DNA of 64,000 bases from Eubacterium sp. MSJ-33 (GCF_022174665.1 NZ_CP076562.1:1625001-1689000), one strand, 5' to 3'; shown: positions 49,382 to 58,988, numbered from the stretch's first letter. Made by a program: numbers and translations. The notes: generated from the sequence alone by a model not told the origin.

Positions 49382-51124
49382 TTAGCGAATCTTAAATGTA
49401 AACTCCTCATCTGCAAGCCTTATCAGGGAATCATGCGTCAGGATTTCCTCTACACCGTCCTCCACGCGTTTTCCATTCACATATGTATGATTTGTAGACT
49501 TATTATCTTTAATGTAACATACCCCGTCTTTCTGGATGATAAAAGCATGCTGGCGGCTGATTGCTCCGTTTCCACCAACTGTATAATCCACGCCTCTGGT
49601 TGCCTTTCCAATCTTGAAGATTGCTTTATTCAGCATAATACGTTCCTCTGTGCTGACACGAATCAGATACGGCAGAGCTTTTGGTACCCCGCCTGTCGTC
49701 ACTGCACCTACAGCATCCTTCACAATTTCTGTCACAGATTTGTTCAGGATGGAAGAACTCTTTGGTTTCTTCTCTTCATCCTTTTTCTTCTCGATATTCA
49801 TATCTTCATAAATATCTTCGATGACAGGAACCTTAACATTCTCTGTCTGATCGGCAGCCTTGGTCTCCACAATTGTCGGAGCCTCCGGCACTTCCTGCTG
49901 TGTTGTCTCGGCTGCTTCTGCCTCTGCTGCCTCCATCTCAGCCTCCGTCTGCTGGATAATTGCTGCACGGTTTACTTTTACTACATTGCGTTTGATAACC
50001 GGCGGCTTATTCTCAAGAAAATTATCCAGATCTTCCAGAGTCTGAATATTCTTTGTTGGCTGTGGCTGTGGTTTTGCCGATGGAACCTCTCCTACCAGTT
50101 CCTTGATACGGTCTTTAATCACATTAATATCTGACTCTTTTTTATTCGTCTTAAGCTGCAATTTCTCGTTTCCACTCGTTGCAGTCTCCTCTTCTTCCGG
50201 TTTTACCTGAGACAAAATCTCTTCTGTTGCAGAAGGAATCTCTGTTTTCTCTGCAACCGGTGTTGATTCCGGTTCTAAATCCTGTGTCTCTTCCGGTGCA
50301 GGAGCCGGTGTCTCTTCTGCTTCTGAAGCATTTACCTGCATTCCTGCCGGGAGAATACTGTCAAGTTCTTCTTCCTCTTCGACTGCTTCTGCCGGTTCTT
50401 CTTCCTCTTCGTCCTCATCATCCCCAATCTCCGGAAGCGGTGTATCGTTCTCCTCGAGATTGTTCATGATGTCATCGATATGTTCCGGAACAGCTTCGTC
50501 CTCTGCACTTACGACCTCCACGCCGTCTGCATCGATAGCCCCTGCTTCCTCAAAGCTGATGCCTTCTTCTTCCATCAAAGCCTCTGCCAGACCGATCAGT
50601 CCGCGCAAATTGAAGTTATCACCGTTAATATAGGTGAGCAGCTTGCCGACATAGTTCAGGTCTTCCTCTACATCGTATTTCATATTTGCAAGCAGCTGAC
50701 GCACAAAGCTCTTAAATTCAACAGAAAGCGCACCCTTGCTCTCAATCGGCAGGCACAAAAACTGTACGGTTTTCTTGTCTGCATCTACATAGATAAATCC
50801 ACGGTTAAGCAACACATACGAAAGCGGGACCGCCTGTTCCTTCAGGGAGATCATCTCCTGTGCCACATTGCGAAGTATCAAAAGCACACTCTCACAGTCA
50901 TGCTCATCTACAATATACTCCTCCAAAGATACCTTTCCCGTAATCGGATATGTCAGGTAATCGTAGTCATCATCTTCTTCGTAAATAATCTCCACCAGTT
51001 CTTCCGGTGCATTATCCTGACAATAATCAAGCACATCCTCATCTAACTCACAATCGTCCCCCATTGTGTATGATAAGTATTTTTCTTCGCCTATATTACG
51101 TGCTTTAAAATTAAAAGTTCTCAT
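49382..51124 (-). CDS. FHA-domain protein, paralogue with Glu/Ala-rich linker
   Basis: The 580-residue protein opens the kinase operon. Residues 1-190 share the N-terminal domain of the next gene. Residues ~200-490 form a disordered Glu/Ala/Thr-rich linker with a DEDEEEEEPAEAVEEEEELD stretch. Residues ~490-580 are an FHA domain (FKIGKATRGVDYTV, GAISRQHAFI, KSTNHTYVNG) with conserved pThr-binding residues. The linker contains several Thr in acidic context that could be kinase targets. RBS TAGGAGGGACG precedes ATG 51124. It lies 26 bp from the mltG stop, so the operon may start at or before mltG. Confidence 0.9.
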   Translation of the reverse strand: MRTFNFKARNIGEEKYLSYTMGDDCELDEDVLDYCQDNAPEELVEIIYEEDDDYDYLTYPITGKVSLEEYIVDEHDCESVLLILRNVAQEMISLKEQAVPLSYVLLNRGFIYVDADKKTVQFLCLPIESKGALSVEFKSFVRQLLANMKYDVEEDLNYVGKLLTYINGDNFNLRGLIGLAEALMEEEGISFEEAGAIDADGVEVVSAEDEAVPEHIDDIMNNLEENDTPLPEIGDDEDEEEEEPAEAVEEEEELDSILPAGMQVNASEAEETPAPAPEETQDLEPESTPVAEKTEIPSATEEILSQVKPEEEETATSGNEKLQLKTNKKESDINVIKDRIKELVGEVPSAKPQPQPTKNIQTLEDLDNFLENKPPVIKRNVVKVNRAAIIQQTEAEMEAAEAEAAETTQQEVPEAPTIVETKAADQTENVKVPVIEDIYEDMNIEKKKDEEKKPKSSSILNKSVTEIVKDAVGAVTTGGVPKALPYLIRVSTEERIMLNKAIFKIGKATRGVDYTVGGNGAISRQHAFIIQKDGVCYIKDNKSTNHTYVNGKRVEDGVEEILTHDSLIRLADEEFTFKIR

Positions 51125-51150
51125 AACGTCCCTCCTAACACATTATTTTT

Positions 51151-52287
51151 CTATTGCGATTCCTCAGTTTCCGATTCTTCCGATGATTCATCACCCTCTG
51201 TAGTTACACCATTCGGTCCACCGATAATCTGAGTGTCAATATGCTCCTCATAATCCTCTGTGAATATATGCGTTCCCGCTTCTTCATCTCCCACATGATA
51301 GTACAGATAATTGTGTTCCTGCGGATACAACACCGCATTGATGCAGGCAATACCCGGATTACATATCGGTCCAACCGGGAGTCCGGCATTCTTATACGTA
51401 TTATATGGAGAATCAAGTTCCAGATCTTCATACAAAACCTGACTCTTGTCATACATTCCGTTTGTGAGTGGATACAAAACCGTCGGACACATCTGCAGCG
51501 GCATATCCGCCTTCAGACGATTGTTAATAACGCCTGCTATGATCGGCCGTTCCTCATCTACCTTTGCCTCACGTTCCACAATAGACGCACGGGTTACGAC
51601 CTCGAATGCACTATACCCAAGCTCTGCTGCACGATCCTGTAAATCCTGTGTGTAGTAGTTCTCAAAAGTCTGCAGCATCCAAGCAACCAGCGACTCCGCA
51701 GTTGTAGACTCGTAGATATCATAAGTAGCCGGGAACAAAAATCCCTGAACTTTATACTTTACATTTGCGCCAGCCGGAATATCTTCCAGATACGGAAAAT
51801 CCGATCTTGTCACCGATTTACATGCATTCAAAAATTCTGTTGCACTGCAAATTCCCTGTTCTTCACACCGTGCAGCAATCATCTCTACAGTAAAGCCTTC
51901 CGGCACGACCAGATAATCAATCGGTGCATTCTCTTCATAGCTTGGACTCATCGCTGCCATCATCTCCAGCGTTGTCATACCTGTGTTCAATGTATAGGTA
52001 CCGCCATGCAGCTTGCCCCGGTACTCCGAATCCTGCAGACGTTTCGTAAATGCCCTTGGATAATTGATCAATCCGTTTTCCTTCAGGATTTCGGCAATCT
52101 TCTTTACCGATGCCCCCTCCGGGATCTCCACCGTCACATCAACGCCCTCTCTTGACTCGGTTCCTTTATATTCATACATATAATCATCATAATATGTTCG
52201 GAGATGTTTATAGGTCAGATTGGCAAGTGCCAAAATTGCCACGACCAATATGATTCCCTTGACTATTCTAACTGCTGTTTTTCCCAC
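51151..52287 (-). CDS. mltG: endolytic murein transglycosylase MltG
   Basis: The 378-residue protein has an N-terminal membrane helix (about residues 8-26), a LysM-like subdomain (VEIPEGASVKKIAEILKENG) and the YceG catalytic domain with ASIVEREAKVDEERPIIAGV (catalytic Glu in VERE) and NPYNTY-like SPYNTYKNAGLPVGPICNPG. MltG cuts nascent glycan strands at the membrane. The C-terminus ends in a Glu/Ser-rich tail (EGDESSEESETEESQ). Start is GTG 52287 after AGAGGTACTGACC. The FHA operon follows 26 bp downstream. Confidence 0.93.
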   Translation of the reverse strand: MGKTAVRIVKGIILVVAILALANLTYKHLRTYYDDYMYEYKGTESREGVDVTVEIPEGASVKKIAEILKENGLINYPRAFTKRLQDSEYRGKLHGGTYTLNTGMTTLEMMAAMSPSYEENAPIDYLVVPEGFTVEMIAARCEEQGICSATEFLNACKSVTRSDFPYLEDIPAGANVKYKVQGFLFPATYDIYESTTAESLVAWMLQTFENYYTQDLQDRAAELGYSAFEVVTRASIVEREAKVDEERPIIAGVINNRLKADMPLQMCPTVLYPLTNGMYDKSQVLYEDLELDSPYNTYKNAGLPVGPICNPGIACINAVLYPQEHNYLYYHVGDEEAGTHIFTEDYEEHIDTQIIGGPNGVTTEGDESSEESETEESQ

Positions 52288-52343
52288 GGTCAGTACCTCT
52301 TCTTTGCATTTTAGTTTACATAACTTTTTAAAAAATTACATAC

Positions 52344-52372
52344 TTGATGTAATTTTACAATAATGGTATTAT
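52344..52372 (+). promoter_or_regulatory. promoter of the cyclophilin gene
   Basis: TTGATG (52344-52349) and TATTAT (52367-52372) have a 17-bp spacer about 40 bp upstream of the start. The -35 is part of an inverted repeat ATTACAT-acttg-ATGTAAT (52335-52353). The region is shared with the divergent mltG gene. Confidence 0.6.
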
Positions 52373-52414
52373 ACTATCATCTTTTAGATAAAATTACAAG
52401 AAAGGATGATAAAT

Positions 52415-52933
52415 TTGAGTAATCCAATTGTTACAATGACGATGGAATCCGGCGATGTTATGACGTTTGAACTTTATCCGGATATTGCACCAAATACGGT
52501 GAAGAATTTTATATCTCTGATAAAGAAAGGGTTTTATGATGGTTTAATCTTCCACCGTGTGATCAGCGGTTTCATGATTCAGGGCGGATGTCCGGACGGA
52601 AACGGTACCGGCGGTCCCGGATATTCAATCCGCGGTGAGTTCGCACAGAACGGTTTTGCAAACGATTTGAAGCACGAGCCGGGCGTACTTTCCATGGCAC
52701 GTACCATGATGCCAAACTCCGCCGGCTCCCAGTTTTTCATTATGCACAAGAACAGTCCGCATCTGGATGGAAGTTATGCTGCTTTCGGTAAGATTGTGGA
52801 TGGTCTGGATATAGTAAATAAGATTGCCGACGTTCCAACCGACTACATGGATCGCCCACTCGAAGACCAGCGTATCAAGACAGTAACAGTCGACACGAAG
52901 GGTGTCGAATACGATGAGCCGGAGAAGATGTAA
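52415..52933 (+). CDS. peptidyl-prolyl cis-trans isomerase, cyclophilin type
   Basis: The 172-residue single-domain cyclophilin has FELYPDIAPNTVKNFISL, FHRVISGFMIQGG (catalytic Arg and Phe), GVLSMARTMMPNSAGSQFFI and SYAAFGKIVDGLD, the whole active site. It accelerates prolyl isomerisation in the cytosol; no signal peptide. The ATG at 52406 overlaps its own RBS (AAAGGATG), whereas TTG 52415 lies 10 bases after AAAGG, so TTG is my preferred start. It is one of the few plus-strand genes and is monocistronic with a strong terminator. Confidence 0.93.
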   Translation: MSNPIVTMTMESGDVMTFELYPDIAPNTVKNFISLIKKGFYDGLIFHRVISGFMIQGGCPDGNGTGGPGYSIRGEFAQNGFANDLKHEPGVLSMARTMMPNSAGSQFFIMHKNSPHLDGSYAAFGKIVDGLDIVNKIADVPTDYMDRPLEDQRIKTVTVDTKGVEYDEPEKM

Positions 52934-52970
52934 AAATATCTTGTAACGGACGCACAGCGTACAAAAATAG

Positions 52971-53012
52971 AAATCCCCTGCAGATATGTTTCTATCAATC
53001 TGCAGGGGATTT
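52971..53012. terminator. bidirectional terminator between cyclophilin and ABC transporter genes
   Basis: AAATCCCCTGCAGAT (52971-52985) pairs perfectly with ATCTGCAGGGGATTT (52998-53012). T-rich sequence on plus (TTTCTGTTTCTG) and on minus (CTATTTTTGTACGC) allows use by both convergent transcripts. Confidence 0.9.
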
Positions 53013-53037
53013 CTGTTTCTGTAGGTCTTATACATCT

Positions 53038-53799
53038 CTACATTTCTTGCATCTTTTTCAAAAACGCTTTGGCACGGTCTGTCCTCGGATTATCAATCAC
53101 ATCCTCAGGTTTTCCTTCCTCGACGATAACTCCTCCATCCATGAAGATCACGCGGTCGGATACGCTTCTGGCAAAGCCGATCTCATGCGTTACAATCACC
53201 ATAGTCATCTTCTCTGCCGCCAGTTCTTTCAATACCTTCAGAATCTCCGCAGTCAGCTCCGGGTCGAGCGCGGATGTCGGTTCATCAAAAAACAGCATTC
53301 TTGGCTTTAGAGCAAGTGCACGAGCGATTGCTACTCTCTGCTGCTGTCCGCCGGACAACTGGTATGGGTAATAATCCCCTTTATCTTCCAAATTCATCTT
53401 ACGAAGCAATTCCTTTGCCTCCGCGTAGACTTCTTCCTTATCACGCTTCTGCACGTGAATCGGCGCATCCGCGATGTTTTTGAGCACGGAATAATGTGGA
53501 AACAGGTTAAAATTCTGGAATACCAGCCCATAATAGCTCTGGATTTCTTTCAGATCTGTTTTATTCGCATAAACCGGTGCCCCACTGTCTGAATTGACAG
53601 CCTCCTTTCCACAATATATCATGCTTCCGCCATCGATTTTCTCCAGCATTGTCATACAGCGAAGGAACGTAGATTTTCCTGAACCGGACGGACCGAGAAT
53701 CGAGATTACTTCGCTCTCTGCAACCGACATACTGATATCTTTTAACACTTCGAGATCATCGAAGCTTTTCTTTATATTTTTTACTTCCAGTAAATTCAT
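53038..53799 (-). CDS. polar amino-acid ABC transporter ATP-binding protein (GlnQ-like)
   Basis: The 253-residue ATPase has Walker [10 protein letters not shown], the signature [15 protein letters not shown], Walker [16 protein letters not shown] and the switch His in [10 protein letters not shown]. The first residues and the [14 protein letters not shown]-loop region match the GlnQ/ArtP/HisP group of polar amino acid importers. RBS AGGAGGGCTACG lies within the end of the upstream permease gene. The operon has only this ATPase and the SBP-permease fusion, a full importer with homodimeric subunits. Confidence 0.95.
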   Translation of the reverse strand: MNLLEVKNIKKSFDDLEVLKDISMSVAESEVISILGPSGSGKSTFLRCMTMLEKIDGGSMIYCGKEAVNSDSGAPVYANKTDLKEIQSYYGLVFQNFNLFPHYSVLKNIADAPIHVQKRDKEEVYAEAKELLRKMNLEDKGDYYPYQLSGGQQQRVAIARALALKPRMLFFDEPTSALDPELTAEILKVLKELAAEKMTMVIVTHEIGFARSVSDRVIFMDGGVIVEEGKPEDVIDNPRTDRAKAFLKKMQEM

Positions 53800-53814
53800 C
53801 GTAGCCCTCCTGTT

Positions 53815-56103
53815 CTATCGATAGTAATTCATACGTTTCTCGATTTTCTCCATAACAAATGCAACCACAAAGTTAAAGATGTAATAGAATACACCCGCAA
53901 TAAAGAGCGGCATGATCGTCGTCTGTGCGGCTGCCACCTGCTTTGCCAGCGTGAACATCTCCGTATAAGAGATTGCAAATGCAAGAGAGGTGTCCTTAAC
54001 CAGTGTGATAACCTCGTTTGTGACAGAAGGCAGGATATTCTTTGCCATCTGTGGGAATACGATCTTGAAGAACGTCTGACTCTTACTGTAGCCTAAGATC
54101 TGTGCAGCCTCATGTTGTCCCTGTGGTACTGCCTGAATACCAGAACGATAAATCTCTGCAAAATATGCTGCATAGTTCAGGGCGAATCCAATGATAACCG
54201 CCTGGAAACGATAGCTTGTCGTAAGCGTCGCACCAAACAGATAATACGGTCCGTAAAATACTACAAGGAGCTGTAACATCAGCGGCGTACCACGTGCGAT
54301 GGAGATATAGAACTTCACCAGCCAGCGGATTGGCGCGATCTTACACATTCTGCCTGCCGCAACTAAAAGTCCGAGTGGCAGGGAGAAAAGAAGGGTAAGG
54401 AAGAAGATCACAAGAGATGCGAGCAGACCTTCTGCAAGCTGCTTCGTGATTGAGCAGAACTTATCCCAGAAGTTCGTATTCTTCTTACTTGTGGATGCAC
54501 TGTCTGTTACAGTTGCCGCAACGGCATTTTCATCCCGTACCTGATCATCCGGTGACAGGCAGATAGATTCCTCAAGTCCCCATTTTTCTGCGATTTCCTC
54601 AAATGTTCCATCGGCAAGCATATCAAGCAACGTTGCCTGTACTTTATCACGGAGCTCGGTATTTCCAAGCTTAAATCCGATTCCGTATTCCTCGGAAGAC
54701 AAACGATCCTCGAGCATCACGAATTTATCCCCACGGGATTCGATCTCGTAGTTTGCAACACCGATATCCATGCAGATTGCATCAACCGCACCGGATTCCA
54801 GATTCATAAATGCGCTGTTGTAATCACCCACCTGCTGCAAATCCTTGAACGTCTTAGCAAGCGCCAGATTCTCCTCACTTGCATCCTCACCGGTCAAGGC
54901 TGCGAGTGCAGAACTGTCTGCCTGTACCGCAACCACCTTATCTGCCAGATCGGTAAGCTGTGTGATACCGGAATCCTTACGCACGACAACGACCTGTGAA
55001 TTATCGACATACGGCGTTGTCCATGTGTAAGCATCTTCTCTTCCATTCATCGTAAACCCGTTCCAGATACAACTGATTGAGCCGGAATTTAATTCCATAT
55101 CCTTCGAGTTCCACTCGATTGGCTGTTTCTTTAAGATCCAGCCGTTCCGGTCACATACTTCCTGTGCCAGATCCAGATCAAATCCAACGTACTCGCCGTC
55201 ATCGTTCTTATATCCATATGGTGGGAATTCCGCATCGAATCCGACAACAAATGTATTGTCATCTGCAGTTGTCTCCTCCTGCACCTCATCGTCTGCGGTC
55301 AGGCAGATAGATTCCTCCAATCCCCATTTCTTTGCAATCTCCTCAAATGTACCATCGGCAAGCATGTCAAGCAGTGTTGCCTGTACTTTATCACGGAGCT
55401 CTGTATTCCCCTTTTTAAATCCGATTCCGTATTCTTCGGAAGACAGGCGGTCCTCGAGCATCATGAATTTATCCCCACGGGATTCAATCTCGTAGTTTGC
55501 TACACCGATATCCATGCAGATTGCATCAACCGCACCGGATTCCAGATTCATGAATGCACTGTTATAGTCACCTACCTGCTGCAGATCTTTGAATGACGCA
55601 CAGAGTATTTTGTTTTCCTCGCTCGCATCCTCTCCGGTTAATGCTGCCAGTGCGGAGCTGTCTGCCTGTACCGCAACCACCTTATCAGCCAGATCGGTGA
55701 GCTGTGTGATACCGGAATCCTTACGGACAACAACGACCTGTGAATTATCCACATATGGTTTTGTCCATGTATAATCATCCTCTCTGCCATTCATCGTGAA
55801 TCCGTTCCAGATACAGCTGATTGAACCGGAATTCAATTCCATATCCTTCGAGTTCCACTCGATTGGCTGTTTCTTTAAAGTCCAGCCGTTCCGATCGCAC
55901 ACTTCCTGTGCCAGATCCAAATCGAATCCAACGTACTCGCCGTCATCGTTTTTATATCCATATGGCGGAAATTCTGCATCGAATCCAACAACAAATGTAT
56001 TGTCTTCATTTTCCTCTGCTTTCACAGGCACCGATACCAGTGGTCCGAGCAGCAATGCCATCATCAAGATTGCGGTTATTATCCGCTTAAGGTTTGTCTT
56101 CAT
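53815..56103 (-). CDS. amino-acid ABC transporter: two tandem substrate-binding domains fused to permease
   Basis: The 762-residue protein has a signal peptide (1-29), two SBP_bac_3 domains (about 36-280 and 284-525), and a GlnP/HisM-type permease domain (about 545-762) with the EAA loop EAAQILGYSKSQTFFKI. The two binding domains start with the same TFVVGFDAEFPPYGYKNDDG and are almost identical, period about 248 residues (744 bp), so they come from a recent internal duplication. Each lacks its own lipid anchor; both are tethered by the permease. Known GlnPQ transporters have this design, usually with diverged domains. The substrate is probably a polar amino acid. RBS GAGGGGAAGGAC precedes ATG 56103. 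Confidence 0.93.
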   Translation of the reverse strand: MKTNLKRIITAILMMALLLGPLVSVPVKAEENEDNTFVVGFDAEFPPYGYKNDDGEYVGFDLDLAQEVCDRNGWTLKKQPIEWNSKDMELNSGSISCIWNGFTMNGREDDYTWTKPYVDNSQVVVVRKDSGITQLTDLADKVVAVQADSSALAALTGEDASEENKILCASFKDLQQVGDYNSAFMNLESGAVDAICMDIGVANYEIESRGDKFMMLEDRLSSEEYGIGFKKGNTELRDKVQATLLDMLADGTFEEIAKKWGLEESICLTADDEVQEETTADDNTFVVGFDAEFPPYGYKNDDGEYVGFDLDLAQEVCDRNGWILKKQPIEWNSKDMELNSGSISCIWNGFTMNGREDAYTWTTPYVDNSQVVVVRKDSGITQLTDLADKVVAVQADSSALAALTGEDASEENLALAKTFKDLQQVGDYNSAFMNLESGAVDAICMDIGVANYEIESRGDKFVMLEDRLSSEEYGIGFKLGNTELRDKVQATLLDMLADGTFEEIAEKWGLEESICLSPDDQVRDENAVAATVTDSASTSKKNTNFWDKFCSITKQLAEGLLASLVIFFLTLLFSLPLGLLVAAGRMCKIAPIRWLVKFYISIARGTPLMLQLLVVFYGPYYLFGATLTTSYRFQAVIIGFALNYAAYFAEIYRSGIQAVPQGQHEAAQILGYSKSQTFFKIVFPQMAKNILPSVTNEVITLVKDTSLAFAISYTEMFTLAKQVAAAQTTIMPLFIAGVFYYIFNFVVAFVMEKIEKRMNYYR
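54510..55998. repeat. ~744-bp tandem duplication within the ABC transporter gene
   Basis: The DNA of the two binding domains (about 55254-55998 and 54510-55253) matches for long stretches with only scattered differences, for example around 54961 versus 55711. The low divergence points to recent duplication or ongoing gene conversion. Confidence 0.85.
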
Positions 56104-56265
56104 GTCCTTCCCCTCTCGTATTTTGTTCCCTTGTTATGTATACCGCGTTCCTTACACAAACACAAGTGCCTACATCATAATCTTTTTCCTATTGTATGTC
56201 AACGAAATACGCATGTCTTACAGGAATCCGGCTGCGATTCCGCTTACTGCCAGCAAAAGTCTTGG

Positions 56266-56663
56266 TCATTGAGCAATATCAACCGTTCCCGCCGCATGCA
56301 CCCACGCCCCTAATATACCGAGATTCAAAAACAGGATACACCCGGCGTATATTGTCAGCATATATCCCGCATGATGCAGCACGCCTATCACACAGATGAT
56401 ATCAATTCCAAATAAAAGCAATGATGAAATAGCAGAGAGCCATATTCTCCGTGCAGCAAAAGCTCCGCAGCTGACCGGTACAGAAAAAATCCGACGGCAC
56501 ACACACCAAGCACATAATTCTGCGCCCGCACAATACCATCCATATCTGTCACATGCATCATACAGTTATCAAAGAGATATTCCGTGCCTAAAAACACAAA
56601 GAAAAAGACAGCAAGCAATATAATACTGATATAGTTTCGCCTCATTGATATATTCGCTTTCAT
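56266..56663 (-). pseudogene. remnant of a membrane transporter, frameshifted
   Basis: Two overlapping minus-strand frames together read as one hydrophobic protein. The first (56663 to about 56470) has three membrane-like segments (ISIILLAVFFFVFLGTEYLF, NYVLGVCAVGFFLYRSA); the second (about 56480 to 56266) continues with FAARRIWLSAISSLLLFGIDIICVIG split over 20 residues, GYMLTIYAGCILFLNLG and ILGAWVHAAGTVDIAQ, then stops. A one-base shift near 56470-56480 would join them. The combined ~130 residues resemble the N-terminal part of an MFS-type carrier that is also truncated. The alternative is two tiny membrane proteins; no good RBS marks the second. Confidence 0.4.
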
Positions 56664-56696
56664 CTCCGGATATCCTTCTTTGCCCTCTCCTGTTAT

Positions 56697-57440
56697 TTAC
56701 TCTTCATCTTCTGAATCATCGGAATCTTCATCCCCCGATACGTCAGTATCTTCCTCTTCATCATGAATCAACACACTATCATCATATGCATGCAGATCTT
56801 CTTCCGGAAGATATGGTTTAAAGCACCGGAGCATGATATAGCCCCACAAATATCCAACTAACCCGAATCCAATAATAACATACACGATCAACGAGATAAC
56901 CGTATCATAATAAAAGCACCATGCAATCACCAGATATGTGAGCATCATCAGGAGCGTCATCGGGAAATTCTTGATACTCATCAGAAATCCGTTGCGCAGC
57001 TGCGTCTTCACCTTATTATCGAACTTTGCCTGCAAAGCAAATGTATACATAAACGTCATAACCGCCAATGTCATTAACACCACACTCACAAACAGAAAAG
57101 GTTTCGCCATACTGTTTCCGGTGTTCTTCCACTGTGTCAGCCAGAACCAGATATCAACGCCCAGTATAAAAAATACAACTAAAAACAGCATCCACATACC
57201 GGTTGCCTGTTTGAAGTTCTGTTTGAAACTTCTTGTGTAGAATTTCCAGACATATCCATCATCCCCGGTAATTCCTTTCATCGCTGTATAATAAAGCGCT
57301 GTAAACGCCGCTCCAATCGTCACAACCGGGATGCAGGAAAGCACGAAGAAGATTGAAAGAAGCATTGCATCCGCCATTCTGCTTAACAGCTTTATAAATA
57401 TATTGTCGTAATTTACTCCTGATTCACCACTATCTGCCAT
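56697..57440 (-). CDS. YesL-like (DUF624) membrane protein
   Basis: The 247-residue protein has four to five predicted membrane helices and the DUF624 start: NIFIKLLSRMADAMLLSIFF with FVLSCIPVVTIGAAFTALYY (each 20 residues), then DGYVWKFYTRSFKQNFKQAT. YesL-family proteins are of unknown function and often lie near sugar ABC transporters, which is not the case here. The C-terminus is a very acidic tail (EEEDTDVSGDEDSDDSEDEE). RBS AGGAG precedes ATG 57440. The leader contains an 8-bp hairpin (GCTGTTTC/GAAACAGC, 57477-57497). Confidence 0.85.
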   Translation of the reverse strand: MADSGESGVNYDNIFIKLLSRMADAMLLSIFFVLSCIPVVTIGAAFTALYYTAMKGITGDDGYVWKFYTRSFKQNFKQATGMWMLFLVVFFILGVDIWFWLTQWKNTGNSMAKPFLFVSVVLMTLAVMTFMYTFALQAKFDNKVKTQLRNGFLMSIKNFPMTLLMMLTYLVIAWCFYYDTVISLIVYVIIGFGLVGYLWGYIMLRCFKPYLPEEDLHAYDDSVLIHDEEEDTDVSGDEDSDDSEDEE

Positions 57441-57603
57441 CTAATTAACACTCCTATTATCTCATATTTGTCTGCAGCTGTTTCCGGAAGAAACAGCCAT
57501 TTGCATGTTCTCATCATCTACGTGATAACTGCACATAATAATTTATGATACCATCTTCGATATTTATTTTCAATTAGATATCAAGTTTTTTACGCCATTT
57601 TAC

Positions 57604-57632
57604 TTGACAAAACGCAGTTTTACTTCTAGATT
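57604..57632 (+). promoter_or_regulatory. promoter of the LysA-family decarboxylase gene
   Basis: TTGACA (57604-57609) and TAGATT (57627-57632) have a 17-bp spacer. The leader is about 55 nt with the RBS CAGGAGGAATATC. The rest of the 254-bp gap shows no riboswitch. Confidence 0.7.
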
Positions 57633-57694
57633 ATAGAGAGTGTGAATAAAAGGACTTATACATAGAAAAACCTACTACATACAGGAGGAATATC

Positions 57695-58951
57695 ATGAAG
57701 ACACCATTTGTAACGAAAGCACAGATCGAAGAGATCGTAAAGACATACCCGACTCCGTTCCATATCTACGACGAGAAGGGCATCCGTGAAAATGCAAGAA
57801 AATTAAAGCAGGCATTTGCATGGAACAAAGGTTATAAAGAATATTTCGCAGTCAAGGCAACTCCAAACCCAACCATCCTGAAGATTCTAGCAGAAGAGGG
57901 CTGCGGTACCGACTGTTCTTCTTATACAGAACTTCTGATGTCAGAAAGACTTGGTATCACAGGTTCTGACATCATGTTCTCATCGAACGACACACCTGCC
58001 GAAGAGTTTGTTCTGGCTAAAAAACTCGGTGCGAACATCAACTTAGACGATTACACACATGTACAGTTCCTGAAGGATACCTGTGGTGTTCCGGAGACAG
58101 TATTCTGCCGTTACAATCCGGGCGGAACCTTCTCTATCTCCACAACGATCATGGACAACCCCGGCGATGCCAAATACGGCATGACGAAGGAACAGTTGTT
58201 CAAAGCATATACCGAGCTGCGTGACGCAGGTGCGAAGAAGTTCGGTTTGCATTCGTTCCTTGCAAGTAACACGGTCACGAACGACTACTATCCAACCCTT
58301 GCAAAGATTCTGTTCGAGGTCGCTGTTGAGCTGAAGGAAAAGACCGGCATCGAGCTTTCCTACATCAACCTGTCCGGCGGTGTCGGTATCCCTTATACAC
58401 CGGATAAGGAAGGAAATGATATCTTAAAAATCGGCGAAGGCGTACACAAGGTATTCGATGAGGTGCTTGTCCCTGCAGGACTTGGCGATATCAGCCTGTT
58501 CACAGAGCTTGGCCGTTTCATGCTTGCCCCTTACGGACACCTTGTTACAAAGGCAATCCACGAGAAGCACATCTACAAGGAGTACATCGGCGTGGATGCC
58601 TGTGCAGTCAACCTGATGCGTCCGGCTATGTATGGTGCTTACCACCACATCACAGTCCTTGGCAAGGAAAATACACCTTGCGACCACACCTATGATGTGA
58701 CCGGTTCCCTATGTGAGAACAACGATAAGTTCGCGATTGACCGTACGCTTCCGAAGATTGACATGGGCGATTATCTTGTTATCCACGATACCGGCGCACA
58801 CGGTTTCGCAATGGGTTACAACTACAACGGCAAGCTCAAATCCGCAGAGCTTCTGCTGTGTGAGGACGGCAGCGTAAAGCAGATCCGCCGTGCCGAGACA
58901 CCGGAAGATTACTTTGCAACCTTAGATGGTTTCTGGGATGTAGAAGTATAA
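57695..58951 (+). CDS. lysA: diaminopimelate decarboxylase-family protein
   Basis: The 418-residue PLP fold type III enzyme has TPFHIYDEKGIRENARKL, the PLP lysine in YFAVKATPNPTILKIL, LSGGVGIPYTP (phosphate-binding glycines), LFTELGRFMLAPYG, GVDACAVNLMRPAMYGAYH and the CENNDKFAIDR segment that includes the partner-subunit active-site Cys region. LysA converts meso-diaminopimelate to lysine. Length (418) fits. Related decarboxylases acting on other substrates cannot be fully excluded. It is monocistronic on plus with a good promoter and a bidirectional terminator. Confidence 0.88.
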   Translation: MKTPFVTKAQIEEIVKTYPTPFHIYDEKGIRENARKLKQAFAWNKGYKEYFAVKATPNPTILKILAEEGCGTDCSSYTELLMSERLGITGSDIMFSSNDTPAEEFVLAKKLGANINLDDYTHVQFLKDTCGVPETVFCRYNPGGTFSISTTIMDNPGDAKYGMTKEQLFKAYTELRDAGAKKFGLHSFLASNTVTNDYYPTLAKILFEVAVELKEKTGIELSYINLSGGVGIPYTPDKEGNDILKIGEGVHKVFDEVLVPAGLGDISLFTELGRFMLAPYGHLVTKAIHEKHIYKEYIGVDACAVNLMRPAMYGAYHHITVLGKENTPCDHTYDVTGSLCENNDKFAIDRTLPKIDMGDYLVIHDTGAHGFAMGYNYNGKLKSAELLLCEDGSVKQIRRAETPEDYFATLDGFWDVEV

Positions 58952-58988
58952 GAATAGATATATTTCGATAATTTTCTGTATCACAAAA

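Noticed and set aside
57441..57694. Lysine riboswitch before the lysA-family gene
   Set aside because: The leader after the TTGACA/TAGATT promoter is only about 55 nt and none of the conserved lysine-riboswitch words are present.
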